From: Candidatus Ozemobacteraceae bacterium
GTDB lineage: Bacteria; Muiribacteriota; Ozemobacteria; Ozemobacterales; Ozemobacteraceae
NCBI GenBank assembly: GCA_035373905.1
Contig: DAOSOK010000030.1
Coordinates: 3,133-67,132 of the forward strand
Direction of reading: 5' to 3'
DNA length: 64,000 nucleotides
Both the position numbers and the translations under genes were made by a program. The notes beneath the pieces were generated by a model. The model ran no database searches. It saw only the letters and a program-made list of their open reading frames with translations, and was not told the DNA's origin. Positions 1 through 11,119 of the stretch are shown here, piece by piece; positions within the stretch are counted from its first letter, which is position 1; the number at the start of each line of letters is the position of its first letter.

Positions 1-158
1 TTCGTGCCCAGATGGATGGCGGCAAAGAGGTCGGAGGAGTAGCTCAAACGCTGATTGCTCGAGCCCAACAGACGGAACACGGTCAGCAAAACGAGCGACA
101 GGATGCCGACGGAAACCACGACCTCGGTCAGGGTGAACCCGTTCTTGTACTTACTCAT
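1..158 (-). CDS. Pseudopilin, N-terminal part (cut by window start)
   Basis: The gene starts at ATG 158-156 and runs off the left edge, leaving about 52 residues. After a short basic leader (MSKYKNG) it has a type IV prepilin processing site, FTLTEVVVSVGIL, where cleavage by a prepilin peptidase is expected between G and F, with Glu at mature position 5. The hydrophobic helix that follows is typical of type II secretion or type IV pilus pseudopilins. It overlaps the stop of the preceding pseudopilin gene by 8 bp, so the two are translationally coupled. The C-terminal domain, which would identify the subtype, is outside the window. Confidence 0.85.
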   Translation of the reverse strand, partial: MSKYKNGFTLTEVVVSVGILSLVLLTVFRLLGSSNQRLSYSSDLFAAIHLGT

Positions 159-678
159 AGGCTGCCCCGACGTTCTTGAGGGGAACTTCGATCAGGGCGC
201 TGAGTTCCTTCCCCCCGGAATCCACGAGGGTCAGATGCGCCTGGATCAATCCCGGGGTGATGGTCGTGAAGACCAGCCGGCGGATGCCACCGAACAATCG
301 TCGTTTGCGGCCGGGGTTATAGCTCGAATTATAGGTATCGGTATACATGACCAGGGAATATGTTGTTCCGGAACGGCTGGATGGTTTTTCCGGCTCGGCT
401 TCCAGATACAGAATGCTGGTATAGTTGGCGAGGTCGCGAATGACCAGGGGGCCCAGCGATGATCCGGGAACGGGCTTGAGCACCTCGGTTCCGTCAAGCA
501 GGGTTTCGGTCAGAATATCGGCTGCCCGGCGAAGATCCATGTGCATGGAAAGGTTGCCGGCAACGGCGGTCGAAGAGGAAGAGGTGTTCCGGAAATTCAT
601 GAAGCCGATTCCGACGGCCAATGCCAGGATTCCGGAAACGATCATCACCTCCAGGAGCGTGAATGCTCTTCGCTGCAC
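151..678 (-). CDS. Pseudopilin (prepilin-type N-terminal methylation domain)
   Basis: This 175-residue protein begins MQRRAFTLLEVMIVSGILAL. It has a short basic leader, a processing site before FTLLE (Ala rather than Gly at -1, which is less usual), Glu5 and a hydrophobic helix. The rest is a small beta-rich domain ending near residue 175. GTG 678-676 is the best start, with GGAGG about ten bases upstream. It lies 29 bp after the FecR lipoprotein gene and overlaps the next pseudopilin by 8 bp, so the three form an operon. It is probably a minor pseudopilin (GspI/J/H-like) of a secretion or pilus machine. The subtype cannot be assigned from sequence alone. Confidence 0.85.
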   Translation of the reverse strand: MQRRAFTLLEVMIVSGILALAVGIGFMNFRNTSSSSTAVAGNLSMHMDLRRAADILTETLLDGTEVLKPVPGSSLGPLVIRDLANYTSILYLEAEPEKPSSRSGTTYSLVMYTDTYNSSYNPGRKRRLFGGIRRLVFTTITPGLIQAHLTLVDSGGKELSALIEVPLKNVGAAYE

Positions 679-707
679 TACGTGGGGGCCTCCATCCCGT
701 CGCGTGA

Positions 708-1376
708 TTAAAAGGTCTGCAAGGCTGATCCGTCGTTATCCTGGAATTCGTTGAGGAACTCTGGCAGCTTCCCGCCCGCCGGGATGACCTGGACCTCGGA
801 GGATTTCTCGATCACCCCGGTTTCCTGGTCCTGGAGCGGGGTGATCTTGCCGTCCTTTTCGACCTCGAGCCGACCCTCGAACATTTTGACGACCGATGTC
901 CCATCGGACTGGACCCCGACCAGGAAACGGGTTCCGCGGATACCCAGAACGGCGCCGGGCAGGACGATCTTGAATTCACCATTCATCTTGCGAAATTCGA
1001 ACATGGTCTTGCCGCGAAACATCGTGATCTTCTGGCCTCCCAGCTGAACCCTGGCCTGAGGGGCGAGGGCGAACTTGTGCCCTTCCTTGAGATCCTTGAT
1101 GGAAGCCGGCTTGCCGCCCTTGTTCTCGAGAATGTCACCATCATGAAGAGGATATTCGGGGGGCAAGGGCAGTTCGGAAATCTTGCTAGAGCGCTCGAGG
1201 CTGACGATGGTCTTTTCCATCGCACTCACCTGGTAGCGCGACTCCCCTTTGCCGACCGAAGGCGCGGCAGAGGATGATTTCCCACTCTTGCCGCATCCGA
1301 CGAACAGGAGATTCAGAAGAACGAGGGCCACGGCGACGAACACCGTCGTCCCAAGATTCTTTTCACGGGGTCTCAT
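708..1376 (-). CDS. FecR-domain lipoprotein
   Basis: The 222-residue protein has a lipoprotein signal peptide with lipobox LFVGC (Cys28) followed by a Gly/Ser/Lys-rich linker. A FecR-type beta domain spans roughly residues 75-175 and includes the segment VLGIRGTRFLVGV and the following VKMFEGRLEV strand. FecR domains of this kind occur in envelope sensors and in structural beta-rich proteins. No sigma factor or TonB receptor gene is adjacent, so iron signalling is not supported. GGAGG lies six bases before ATG 1376. It is the first gene of an apparent operon with two pseudopilins, suggesting an envelope or pilus role. Confidence 0.8.
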   Translation of the reverse strand: MRPREKNLGTTVFVAVALVLLNLLFVGCGKSGKSSSAAPSVGKGESRYQVSAMEKTIVSLERSSKISELPLPPEYPLHDGDILENKGGKPASIKDLKEGHKFALAPQARVQLGGQKITMFRGKTMFEFRKMNGEFKIVLPGAVLGIRGTRFLVGVQSDGTSVVKMFEGRLEVEKDGKITPLQDQETGVIEKSSEVQVIPAGGKLPEFLNEFQDNDGSALQTF

Positions 1377-1589
1377 GTGATACCTCCATCATTTCCCAGA
1401 CTCGCTTGATACAACGGAAAACCGGAAATCATTGTGACAGGAAAAACGATGCGCTGCATAGATGTTCTGACGACAGTTTACACGGAAAAAGCTTCGGAAA
1501 GTCTTATTCAGAATAGGAATTATTTTTCGAACAATCGGACAACCCCGCCAGGAATGGGGGGGTTACGCATGGAAGCTGTCTTGTGTTAT

Positions 1590-1745
1590 CCGATTATTGA
1601 GTCCTGCATATCAAAAAAACCAGCTTCGTGTCTCCGTTCGTGCTGAGCTTGTCGAAGCACGAACAGTCACTTGCCGATGATTCCTCATTTCGCCCTTCGA
1701 CAGGCTCAGGGCGAACGGGTGGCTTTCATTCTGCAGGAATCAATA
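1590..1745. repeat. REP-like palindromic dispersed repeat, copy 1
   Basis: Two inverted-type units lie here: CGTTCGTGCTGAGCTTGTCG with its complement-like tail near 1635-1664, and CCCTTCGACAGGCTCAGGGC near 1691-1719. The flanks TATTGAGTCCTGC (about 1595) and TTCATTCTGCAGGAAT (about 1726) recur in modified form at 43105-43215 and 61165-61285. These are intergenic, non-coding, hairpin-forming elements. Similar GACAGGCTCAG-type repeats are widespread in bacterial genomes. The rest of the 1377-1969 gap shows no gene. Confidence 0.7.
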
Positions 1746-1747
1746 AT

Positions 1748-1867
1748 GTCGGCCAGTTCATCCGGTTGATGTCGGCCACGTTGTCCGGTAGAAGTCAGCC
1801 AGGTATCCGGTGTAGGCCGGACACACTGGCCGACTTCCCGGATTGGGTGGCCGACTTGCCCGGATGA
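1748..1867. repeat. Degenerate short-period repeat array with an internal inversion
   Basis: Three direct units of about 21-23 bp follow the pattern GTCGGCCA-N5-TCCGG (starting near 1748, 1771 and 1794). They are followed by at least two units in the opposite orientation, CCGGA-N-TGGCCGAC (near 1817 and 1837). The array is next to the left tRNA-Arg repeat. No convincing gene covers it, although the minus strand stays open for 63 codons. Confidence 0.6.
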
Positions 1868-1877
1868 CGCACAAAAC

Positions 1878-2043
1878 ACCATAGAATAAATATACATATA
1901 TATTCAACGCAGGTGTTCGCCGGGCCGAGGCAACGGGATGCTGAAACGGATGTTCCGGAAATAAAAAAGCGCGCCCGAAGGGATTCGAACCCCTGGCCTT
2001 CTGCTCCGGAGGCAGACGCTCTATCCAGCTGAGCTACGGGCGC
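1878..2043. repeat. Direct repeat bracketing the RM island, left copy (tRNA-Arg plus 3' flank)
   Basis: This 166-bp segment consists of the complete tRNA-Arg(CCG) gene, identical to the right copy, plus about 90 bp beyond its 3' end. That flank aligns with the right copy at 10871-10963 with scattered differences (for example GTTCGCCGGGCCGAGGCAAC versus GTTCGCCGGACCGACGTAAC). Sequence on the 5' side of the two tRNAs is unrelated. Confidence 0.85.
1970..2043 (-). tRNA. tRNA-Arg (anticodon CCG)
   Basis: On the minus strand a full cloverleaf can be drawn. The acceptor stem is GCGCCCG/CGGGCGC with discriminator G, the D arm contains AGCTCAGCTGGATAGAGC, the anticodon stem is TCTGC/GCAGA around loop CTCCGGA (anticodon CCG), and the T arm contains GGTTCGAATCC. 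CCA is not encoded. A T-rich tract (TTTTTTAT) follows the 3' end and may terminate transcription. An identical gene lies at 10964-11037. Confidence 0.97.
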
Positions 2044-2176
2044 AACGGAACAAAGAAGGCATCGCAGTCACTTCGAACTCATATCAAAACTCGAATACAT
2101 TTTACCACAACACACAATCGCCTCCGCCTGACCGAAATGACGGCATCTTGAATAGAGGAATTGCCATTCACAGTAT

Positions 2177-5337
<3,161 letters not shown>

Positions 5338-5341
<4 letters not shown>

Positions 5342-5696
5342 ACTTGTCGTTTTCCCGAGAACCGAACTATCCGGAATTTCCGGATAGTTGCCTCTCCTTG
5401 AAGTTCTCGTTCCTGCGTCCTCGACAGTTGTCTCAAGGTGCGGAGTATCCTTTCAAATGTTTGGAGCTCCTCGCCAAATGTTTGGAGCTCAACCCCAAAT
5501 GTTTGGAGCTCCCCTCCAAATGTGCGGAGCATCCATCCCAACTGTGCGAAGCTCCCCTCCAATTTTCTTGTTCAAATTCGGGGAGTTTGTCACCAAATTC
5601 GGGGAGCTCAAGGGCAAATTCGGGGAGCTGGACTCCGAAATTCGGGTAGGTGGTTCGAATACGGGACCAAATTCGGAAGGGGCTCACCGTGAGCAT
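5338..5696 (-). CDS. Small heptad-repeat (coiled-coil) ORF upstream of hsdR, in two frames
   Basis: I do not recognise a family. Frame A opens at ATG 5696 and encodes heptads LPEFALE, LPEFGDK and LPEFEQE. Near 5562 the heptad pattern continues only in the -1 frame (open 5562-5338) as LRTFGGE, LQTFGVE, LQTFGEE and LQTFERI. The -1 frame then ends in a TGA that overlaps the hsdR ATG as ATGA, a classical coupling junction, which argues that this frame is translated. The frame switch falls in GAAAATTGG. It is either a slip site, a frameshift mutation or a sequencing error. Alternatively, only the 74-codon downstream frame (TTG start at 5562) is used. Confidence 0.45.
5365..5389. promoter_or_regulatory. 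Perfect palindrome just upstream of hsdR
   Basis: Arms AACTATCCGGAA and TTCCGGATAGTT (12 bp each, one central base) form a perfect inverted repeat whose inner edge lies 24 bp before the hsdR start. This could be an operator for a regulator not in the window, or an mRNA hairpin limiting hsdR translation. It also lies inside the small coupled ORF, so it may be partly coding. Confidence 0.5.
5434..5650. repeat. Two adjacent 21-bp tandem repeat arrays
   Basis: Array 1 (about 5434-5560) repeats CCAAATGTTTGGAGCTC every 21 bp, with degenerate outer units. Array 2 (about 5571-5650) repeats CAAATTCGGGGAGCT every 21 bp. A 21-bp period is seven codons, so copy-number changes keep the reading frame. These arrays encode the heptads of the small ORF upstream of hsdR and fill most of the 360-bp gap between the GIY-YIG gene and hsdR. 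The unit is short and there are no unique spacers, so this is not a CRISPR. Confidence 0.9.
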
Positions 5697-5700
5697 TGAT

Positions 5701-6561
5701 TCATGAAATGTCATTGTTTGCCTGCGACACCTGCATTTCCTTGAGGGTCTTTCCTTCTTTCGACTTCCACTCCAGGCGTCCGTTGGCTGAACGGCCCAGG
5801 ACGACTCCTGCCGCCGTGGAGGGGGAGTTGAACACGTAGTCCTGGGAAAACACGTAGCCATCAGCCACCTTCTGAAGCACTCCGTTTGTAAGAAGGGCTG
5901 ACCTGAGTTCCCGAAGATACTGATGACAGGATGGCGTTTCATCCGTCGCTGCACCGCTACCGGCTTTCACAGCAAAGCCCTCTGAAGTTTCCAGACCATG
6001 CGCTTCCGTGCCCTTCCCGCTCAAATGCAGAAGCTTTCCGCCTTTCGGTGATGCAGATGGCGCCGAGAAAACGTTCAATCCCAGCAGGGGGCAGCAGAGG
6101 AGAATCTCACCGAGGAACCCTTCGGCGTCGGCGGCATCAGACTCTGACAGGGACGGCAACGCAGGAGCATTCCCATTTTCGAGAAGACATCGTTTCGCAC
6201 GCATGGCGAGATCGAGAAGGCGCGATTCGAGATACTGCACATGCGCCTTGTTCAGATTCTCGTCCTTACTCGTGAACGCAACACAGCCGGTCCAGAAGTC
6301 CTTCTTCGCTGCATGCTGCTCAAGACGAGGCTTGATCGGATCACCTTCCCCGACGTAGATCCGAGGCAGGCCAGAGTCTTCTGGTGGCCCCAACAGGATA
6401 TACACGCCTGTTCGTGACAGTTCCCGGCGCTGTTTCGCATCGCCCATGAGAGCGCGGGGAATGACGATGCCAGCACCGCTCCAGTTCGACTTCTCGATGG
6501 TCCGGATTCCGTCTGGATCACCGCCAGGAAGGAATATCTTGATCGAATACGGTTTTCTCAT
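5701..6561 (-). CDS. GIY-YIG nuclease-like protein with DUF4357 domain
   Basis: This 286-residue protein has a GIY-YIG-type core. RTGVYILLGP (about 50-59) and RIYVGEG (about 67-73) correspond to the GIY and YIG strands, and the following NKAHVQYLESRLL supplies the conserved Glu helix. The C-terminus (GRSANGRLEWKSKEGKTLKEM) matches the DUF4357 pattern. Proteins of this architecture are frequently found inside type I RM loci, with an unproven accessory nuclease or regulatory role. Its start overlaps the hsdS stop by ATGA, so the two are translationally coupled. Whether the nuclease is active cannot be judged from sequence. Confidence 0.85.
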   Translation of the reverse strand: MRKPYSIKIFLPGGDPDGIRTIEKSNWSGAGIVIPRALMGDAKQRRELSRTGVYILLGPPEDSGLPRIYVGEGDPIKPRLEQHAAKKDFWTGCVAFTSKDENLNKAHVQYLESRLLDLAMRAKRCLLENGNAPALPSLSESDAADAEGFLGEILLCCPLLGLNVFSAPSASPKGGKLLHLSGKGTEAHGLETSEGFAVKAGSGAATDETPSCHQYLRELRSALLTNGVLQKVADGYVFSQDYVFNSPSTAAGVVLGRSANGRLEWKSKEGKTLKEMQVSQANNDIS

Positions 6562-7823
6562 GAGGCAACATCCTCGACGAGAGATACAGCATCCGCGACG
6601 CTCAGTTCCCCGCTCAACAGCTTTGGCAGCAGCGTATCGCGTAGAGCGGCAAGGGTGCGGGATTGCTCTTCATTTGCGTATATGGCTGCAAAGACGGGGG
6701 AAATCTGTGAATCAAACGTTTTGAGTATGACCTGCGAAGGAATTACCTGTTTGCTCATGTAGGCATGGTTGCGATTTAGTCCCGGAACAGCAGAGTCTGC
6801 GCTGAGATTCGCAAGATCTTGTGCAGAAAGTGCATAATACAAGAAATACAAACTTCGACAATCACTGGTAGGCACTACGTAGAAGGTGGTATCAATCGGG
6901 TAAAAATCATCATGCGCCCAAGTCACAACACCTGGATTGCCCTTACGTCCGATAACAATCCCAGGACCAGGGACAAGCCTTTCGTTGTGCCAGCCGACAG
7001 GGCCATTTGCACCATATACGGAAACATGACCGTTCTTTCGATCTTCCGCCTTCAGGGGTTTTCCGTAGGCTAATTCGAGTATCTCCCCTATGGATTTAAC
7101 GCACCATCCCTTCGGAATGAGTCCGAGAGATGAGTCTTGAAACTCCCCAGGGAACAGGGCGGCGGTTTCGGCGTCCATTCCGGCGGGTTGTCTGCCGTCG
7201 AGTTTGGCGCGGACGGGGTCGAAATCGACGAACCAGCTCTGGAACAGCGCCCTCGCGATACCCTCCAGCGTCTCATTCATCCGCCGGTTCAGTTCTATTT
7301 TGTCATCTATAGTTCCGAGGATATGCGCGATGGCTTTCTGTTCGGGGAGAGGCGGGAGTGTTATTTTCATTGCACGCTGGTCTCTCAAACTGACATATTC
7401 AGCCATATCCGTCTGGCCAGCGACACCTTTGTATTGCATGAAAAATTCGCGCCCCTGCATCCAGTAAAACAACCAGCGAGGATTAATACGAGACGCATCT
7501 TCAGAGCGCCAATAACACAGCTGCGGCGAGTAAACAAATTCAGGGGTATCTTCTCGAACAAATGCAAAACGACCAACAGTCCCTTTCGATGTAAAGACAA
7601 CATCACCAGGTTTACTTCGCTTCAAACCAACCTTCTCAAGGGTTTCAAAAGGAACTCTGTCTGCATCTTGGAAATGAAAACCTTCATCAATATTCCCAGC
7701 ACGAGCAAAGGGGATTCCCACTTTCGAAAGTTCACTATTTTTTGCTCGGTAGCCATCATTGATGAGCAAAACACCACGTCGAATCAGTTCTTCTACTTCG
7801 AATAAATCACCCGCCATACCCAA
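6558..7823 (-). CDS. hsdS: Type I restriction-modification specificity subunit (HsdS)
   Basis: This 421-residue DNA-recognition subunit determines the target sequence of the HsdM/HsdR complex. It has the usual two target-recognition domains, roughly 1-150 and 235-370. They are separated by a conserved helical spacer containing LPPLPEQKAIAHILGTIDDK and a following NRRMNETLEGIARALFQSW. A second, shorter conserved helix sits near the C-terminus (TLAALRDTLLPKLLSGEL). The TRDs are locally AT-richer than the neighbours, as expected for shuffled recognition domains. The start at 7823 overlaps by 17 bp the stop of the small HsdM-tail ORF. Confidence 0.95.
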   Translation of the reverse strand: MGMAGDLFEVEELIRRGVLLINDGYRAKNSELSKVGIPFARAGNIDEGFHFQDADRVPFETLEKVGLKRSKPGDVVFTSKGTVGRFAFVREDTPEFVYSPQLCYWRSEDASRINPRWLFYWMQGREFFMQYKGVAGQTDMAEYVSLRDQRAMKITLPPLPEQKAIAHILGTIDDKIELNRRMNETLEGIARALFQSWFVDFDPVRAKLDGRQPAGMDAETAALFPGEFQDSSLGLIPKGWCVKSIGEILELAYGKPLKAEDRKNGHVSVYGANGPVGWHNERLVPGPGIVIGRKGNPGVVTWAHDDFYPIDTTFYVVPTSDCRSLYFLYYALSAQDLANLSADSAVPGLNRNHAYMSKQVIPSQVILKTFDSQISPVFAAIYANEEQSRTLAALRDTLLPKLLSGELSVADAVSLVEDVAS

Positions 7824-8085
7824 TTCCCTTCAGGTTCGCCTTGATGGTCTGTTCCAGCTTTGCGGTTTTTCCGAACTGCTGCGGGATGTCGGTAATGTGG
7901 CGGGATAACACGCTCACCGTCGAGATGCTCACTCTGAGTCGCCTTTCCTTGGCAATTCGAGAATATGCCGCCGTTCGAATTTGGCGATCTGTGCACAGAA
8001 GTGAGCCGTCCTGGCGCCGTGGCTCGATTTTCAGAGAGCGTGCCGGCGATCCTGGAGATGTCGCTTGTACAGAGTTGCCAATCAT
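7807..8085 (-). CDS. Small ORF ending in a duplicated HsdM C-terminal tail
   Basis: The 92-residue product ends in KLEQTIKANLKGIGYG, almost the same as the end of the intact HsdM in this island (KLERVIKANLKGLGYG). The DNA is also similar, with about 65 bp alignable between 7810-7880 and 9200-9265. The N-terminal 50 residues match nothing I recognise. It starts with an ATGA overlap with the DUF1016 gene stop and its own stop overlaps the hsdS start, so it is well placed for translation. It is most likely a remnant of an hsdM 3' end kept because it couples translation into hsdS. Confidence 0.55.
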   Translation of the reverse strand: MIGNSVQATSPGSPARSLKIEPRRQDGSLLCTDRQIRTAAYSRIAKERRLRVSISTVSVLSRHITDIPQQFGKTAKLEQTIKANLKGIGYGG

Positions 8086-9206
8086 GCTCTATCCTTCCGC
8101 TCATCCATTTCTCGTTCGAGATCGTCGATGGATGGCAAGGCGCCATGAAGCTCTTTTGGAAGAGCTTTCACAATCCGGGTTTCCCAGGAGGCCACCCCAA
8201 CGGGCTTTTTCAGGTCGCGAAGGGCATACTCGACGACCAGCTTGTTCTTGTCGCGACAGAGGAGAAGGCCGATCGTTGGCTTGTCTTCGGGATGCCGCAT
8301 CAGATCGTCCACCACCGAGAGGTAGAGGTTGAGCTGGCCGACGAAGCCGGGGTTGAAAGCCGTCGCCTTCAGCTCCACCACCACGAAACATCGCAGTTTC
8401 AGGTGATAGAACAGCAGATCGATGTAGAAGTCCTGGTCCCCAACTTCGAGATGCACCTGCCGGCCGACAAACGCAAAGCCCGCGCCCATTTCCAGAAGGA
8501 ACCGCTGGATGTGATCGACGAGAGCGTTCTCGACCTCCCGCTCCTGCCGCTGGTCAGCGGTTCCGAGAAAATCGAAGAGATACGGGTCTTTGAACACTTG
8601 CGCGGCCATATCGGACTCGGCCGGCGGGAGCGTCAGGGAAAAATTTGAGATGACCTTTCCTTGCCGCTGGTAAGCGTCATTTTCGATCTGGAGGGCCAGG
8701 ATGTTCCGACTCCAACCTTGAGCGATGGCTTGTCTCACATACCATATCCGTGCCTTCTCGTCAGCAACACGCTCCAGGAGCAGGCAATTATGGAACCAGG
8801 GAATTTGTGCAGCACCCTGCTGCACAAATTGAGAATCCGGCCAGGCGGCAGCAAAAGCACGCATGTATTTGAGGTTCCGGGGTGAAAACCCCTTCATGTC
8901 GGGAAAGGCCTTCCGGAGATCGGCCGACAGCCGGTCGATGACATGCGCCCCCCACCCCTGGGCTTCCTGCCGCGCCAGGATGGCTTTTCCGATGTCCCAA
9001 TACAGAAGAATCATGCCGGCGTTCGCCGCCAGGACGGTCCGCAACCGTTCCCGGCCAATCCGCTCTTTGATCTCCCGCAGCAGGGCTCCATACTCTTCCG
9101 GCATTCGGGTCAGAGCCGCGGCGCCGGGAATGATGGCCCCTTCGCGCTGCCGCCCCAGCGACAACCGCTTCGAATCCGGGTTTTCCTTACTCTTTTTCGA
9201 TGCCAT
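8082..9206 (-). CDS. DUF1016 / PDDEXK nuclease-domain protein (YhcG-like)
   Basis: The 374-residue protein has the DUF1016 N-terminal helical domain (segments LYWDIGKAILARQ and FSPRNLKYMRAFAAAW) and a C-terminal PD-(D/E)xK fold. In the fold, DFYIDLLFYH supplies the Asp and CFVVVELKA the ExK at about 285-310. Family members are predicted nucleases often found in or near RM and other defence loci. It sits between hsdM and hsdS, overlapping the hsdM stop by 20 bp and the next ORF by ATGA. That insertion position is not part of the basic hsd gene order. Confidence 0.9.
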   Translation of the reverse strand: MASKKSKENPDSKRLSLGRQREGAIIPGAAALTRMPEEYGALLREIKERIGRERLRTVLAANAGMILLYWDIGKAILARQEAQGWGAHVIDRLSADLRKAFPDMKGFSPRNLKYMRAFAAAWPDSQFVQQGAAQIPWFHNCLLLERVADEKARIWYVRQAIAQGWSRNILALQIENDAYQRQGKVISNFSLTLPPAESDMAAQVFKDPYLFDFLGTADQRQEREVENALVDHIQRFLLEMGAGFAFVGRQVHLEVGDQDFYIDLLFYHLKLRCFVVVELKATAFNPGFVGQLNLYLSVVDDLMRHPEDKPTIGLLLCRDKNKLVVEYALRDLKKPVGVASWETRIVKALPKELHGALPSIDDLEREMDERKDRA

Positions 9207-10761
9207 ACCCGAGACCTTTCAGATTTGCCTTGATAACCCGTTCCAGCTTTGCGGATTCTGCAAACTGGCTCTGGAGTTCGGCGACAAGGCGGGTCATCTT
9301 CTGCTCGAAGGGTTCGCCATCGGATTCGACTTCTTCGGCACCGACATATCGGCCTGGGGTGAGCACGTGGCCGTGGCTGGCGATCTCATCCGTTGTAGCG
9401 GATTTACAGAAGCCGGCGATATCCTCGTATGTTCCGGCATCCTTCTCGCCCCTCCACGCATGGTAGGTGCCGACGATCTTCTGGATGTCAGCCTCGGTCA
9501 GTTCGCGGTGGACGCGGTCAACCAGGGTTCCGAGCTTGCGGGCGTCGATGAACAGGGTTTCGCGGGTGCGTTTGCGGAACGCGCCGTTGGTCTTGTTCTT
9601 CGTCAGAAACCACAGGCAGACGGGAATCTGCGTGCTGTAGAAGAGCTGGCCCGGCAGGGCGACCATGCAGTCGACGAGATCGGCCTCAACAATTGCGCGT
9701 CGTATATCACCTTCTCCCGACTGATTCGACGACATGCTGCCGTTCGCGAGAACGAAGCCGGCCATACCGTCGGGCGCGAGATGATGGATGAAATGCTGGA
9801 CCCAGGCGAAGTTCGCGTTGCCTTTCGGGGGCGTTCCGAACTTCCAGCGCACGTCGTCGTCGGCACGGTGCCAGTCGGAATCGTTGAACGGCGGATTCGC
9901 GAGGACGTAGTTCGCACGAAGATCCTTGTGCAGATCTCGCCGGAACGTGTCGGCGTGCTCGGGGCCGAAATCGGCGTCGATGCCCCGGATCGCGAGGTTC
10001 ATGATCGCGAGTCGGCGGGTCGTGGCGTTGCTCTCCTGGCCGTAGATGCTGATGTCGCCGATCCTGCCGCCGTGTTCGAGAACGAACTTCTCGGACTGGA
10101 CGAACATGCCGCCAGATCCGCAGCAGGGGTCGTAGACGCGGCCCTTGTACGGCCCGAGCATTCCGACGAGAAGCCGGACAATACATGAGGGCGTATAGAA
10201 CTGGCCGCCGTTCTTGCCTTCCGCGCTCGCGAACTGGGTCAGGAAGTATTCATACACCCTGCCCAGCACATCCTTCGAGCGGTTCGCGGCATCACCGAGC
10301 CCGATGGTGCCGATGAGGTCGATCAGTTCGCCCAGACGGTGCTTGTCAAGGGCGGGACGGGCGTAATCCTTCGGCAGGACGCCCTTGAGACGCGGGTTGT
10401 CACGCTCAATCGCAACCATCGCGTCATCGACGACTTTTCCGATGGCCGGCTGCTTCGCATTCGCCTGGAGATGTGCCCAGCGTGCTTCACGTGGAACCCA
10501 GAAGACGTTCTCGGCACGATACTCGTCGGGATCTTCAGGATCAGAACCTTCATACTCGCCCGAACCTGCGACGAGCTTCGCCCGCATCTCCTCGAACGAG
10601 TCGGAGATGTATTTCAAGAAGATCAGCCCCAGGACGACGTGCTTGTATTCCGCCGCGTCCATGTTGTTGCGCAGTTTGTCGGCCGCCAGCCAGAGCTTCG
10701 CCTCGAAACCCACATTCGCCGTCGATTCGGCGTTCGAACCCGTCGCTTTTCTGCGTGCCAT
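9187..10761 (-). CDS. hsdM: Type I restriction-modification methyltransferase subunit (HsdM)
   Basis: This 524-residue N6-adenine methyltransferase has the HsdM N-terminal helical domain (about 20-165), the SAM-binding motif DPCCGSGGMF (211-220) and the catalytic NPPF (289-292). It methylates the site chosen by HsdS and forms the M2S core of the system. It is the first gene of the island operon. Its ATG at 10761 follows a GAGGATGAG stretch that can serve as ribosome binding site. The C-terminus IKANLKGLGYG is duplicated downstream, in front of hsdS. Confidence 0.97.
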   Translation of the reverse strand: MARRKATGSNAESTANVGFEAKLWLAADKLRNNMDAAEYKHVVLGLIFLKYISDSFEEMRAKLVAGSGEYEGSDPEDPDEYRAENVFWVPREARWAHLQANAKQPAIGKVVDDAMVAIERDNPRLKGVLPKDYARPALDKHRLGELIDLIGTIGLGDAANRSKDVLGRVYEYFLTQFASAEGKNGGQFYTPSCIVRLLVGMLGPYKGRVYDPCCGSGGMFVQSEKFVLEHGGRIGDISIYGQESNATTRRLAIMNLAIRGIDADFGPEHADTFRRDLHKDLRANYVLANPPFNDSDWHRADDDVRWKFGTPPKGNANFAWVQHFIHHLAPDGMAGFVLANGSMSSNQSGEGDIRRAIVEADLVDCMVALPGQLFYSTQIPVCLWFLTKNKTNGAFRKRTRETLFIDARKLGTLVDRVHRELTEADIQKIVGTYHAWRGEKDAGTYEDIAGFCKSATTDEIASHGHVLTPGRYVGAEEVESDGEPFEQKMTRLVAELQSQFAESAKLERVIKANLKGLGYGIEKE

Positions 10762-10870
10762 GCCGTCTCATCCTCGATATCGTCGAGATTCGAAGCCGCG
10801 CGCTCCCGCATATCCCGCGCCCGGCTCACCATGCATTACGGTAGCCCTGCCCGGAGCCCCCTGTCAAAAT

Positions 10871-11037
10871 ACCATAAAATAGAGGAATATACATTTTCAA
10901 CACAGGGGTTCGCCGGACCGACGTAACGGGATGATGAGGCAGATGTTCCGGGAAATAAAAAAGCGCGCCCGAAGGGATTCGAACCCCTGGCCTTCTGCTC
11001 CGGAGGCAGACGCTCTATCCAGCTGAGCTACGGGCGC
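10871..11037. repeat. Direct repeat bracketing the RM island, right copy
   Basis: This is the counterpart of 1878-2043: an identical tRNA-Arg(CCG) plus a diverged 3' flank in the same orientation. No integrase or recombinase gene is present between the copies. The remaining intergenic DNA from 10762 to 10870 shows nothing else. Confidence 0.85.
10964..11037 (-). tRNA. tRNA-Arg (anticodon CCG), second copy
   Basis: The sequence is identical over its 74 bases to the gene at 1970-2043: same acceptor stem, anticodon loop CTCCGGA and T arm, no encoded CCA. The same T-rich run lies beyond the 3' end. Confidence 0.97.
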
Positions 11038-11119
11038 AGCTGGTTCAGAGTATCACAGGTGGCGGCCCGGCGCAAGTGCCTTCGGGCAAATGCGCTTTCC
11101 AGGCTTCTTCTGCCCCCCC

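Noticed and set aside
5434..5650. Repeat array resembling a CRISPR
   Set aside because: The period is 21 bp with no unique spacers, units run head to tail and encode heptads, and there are no cas genes.
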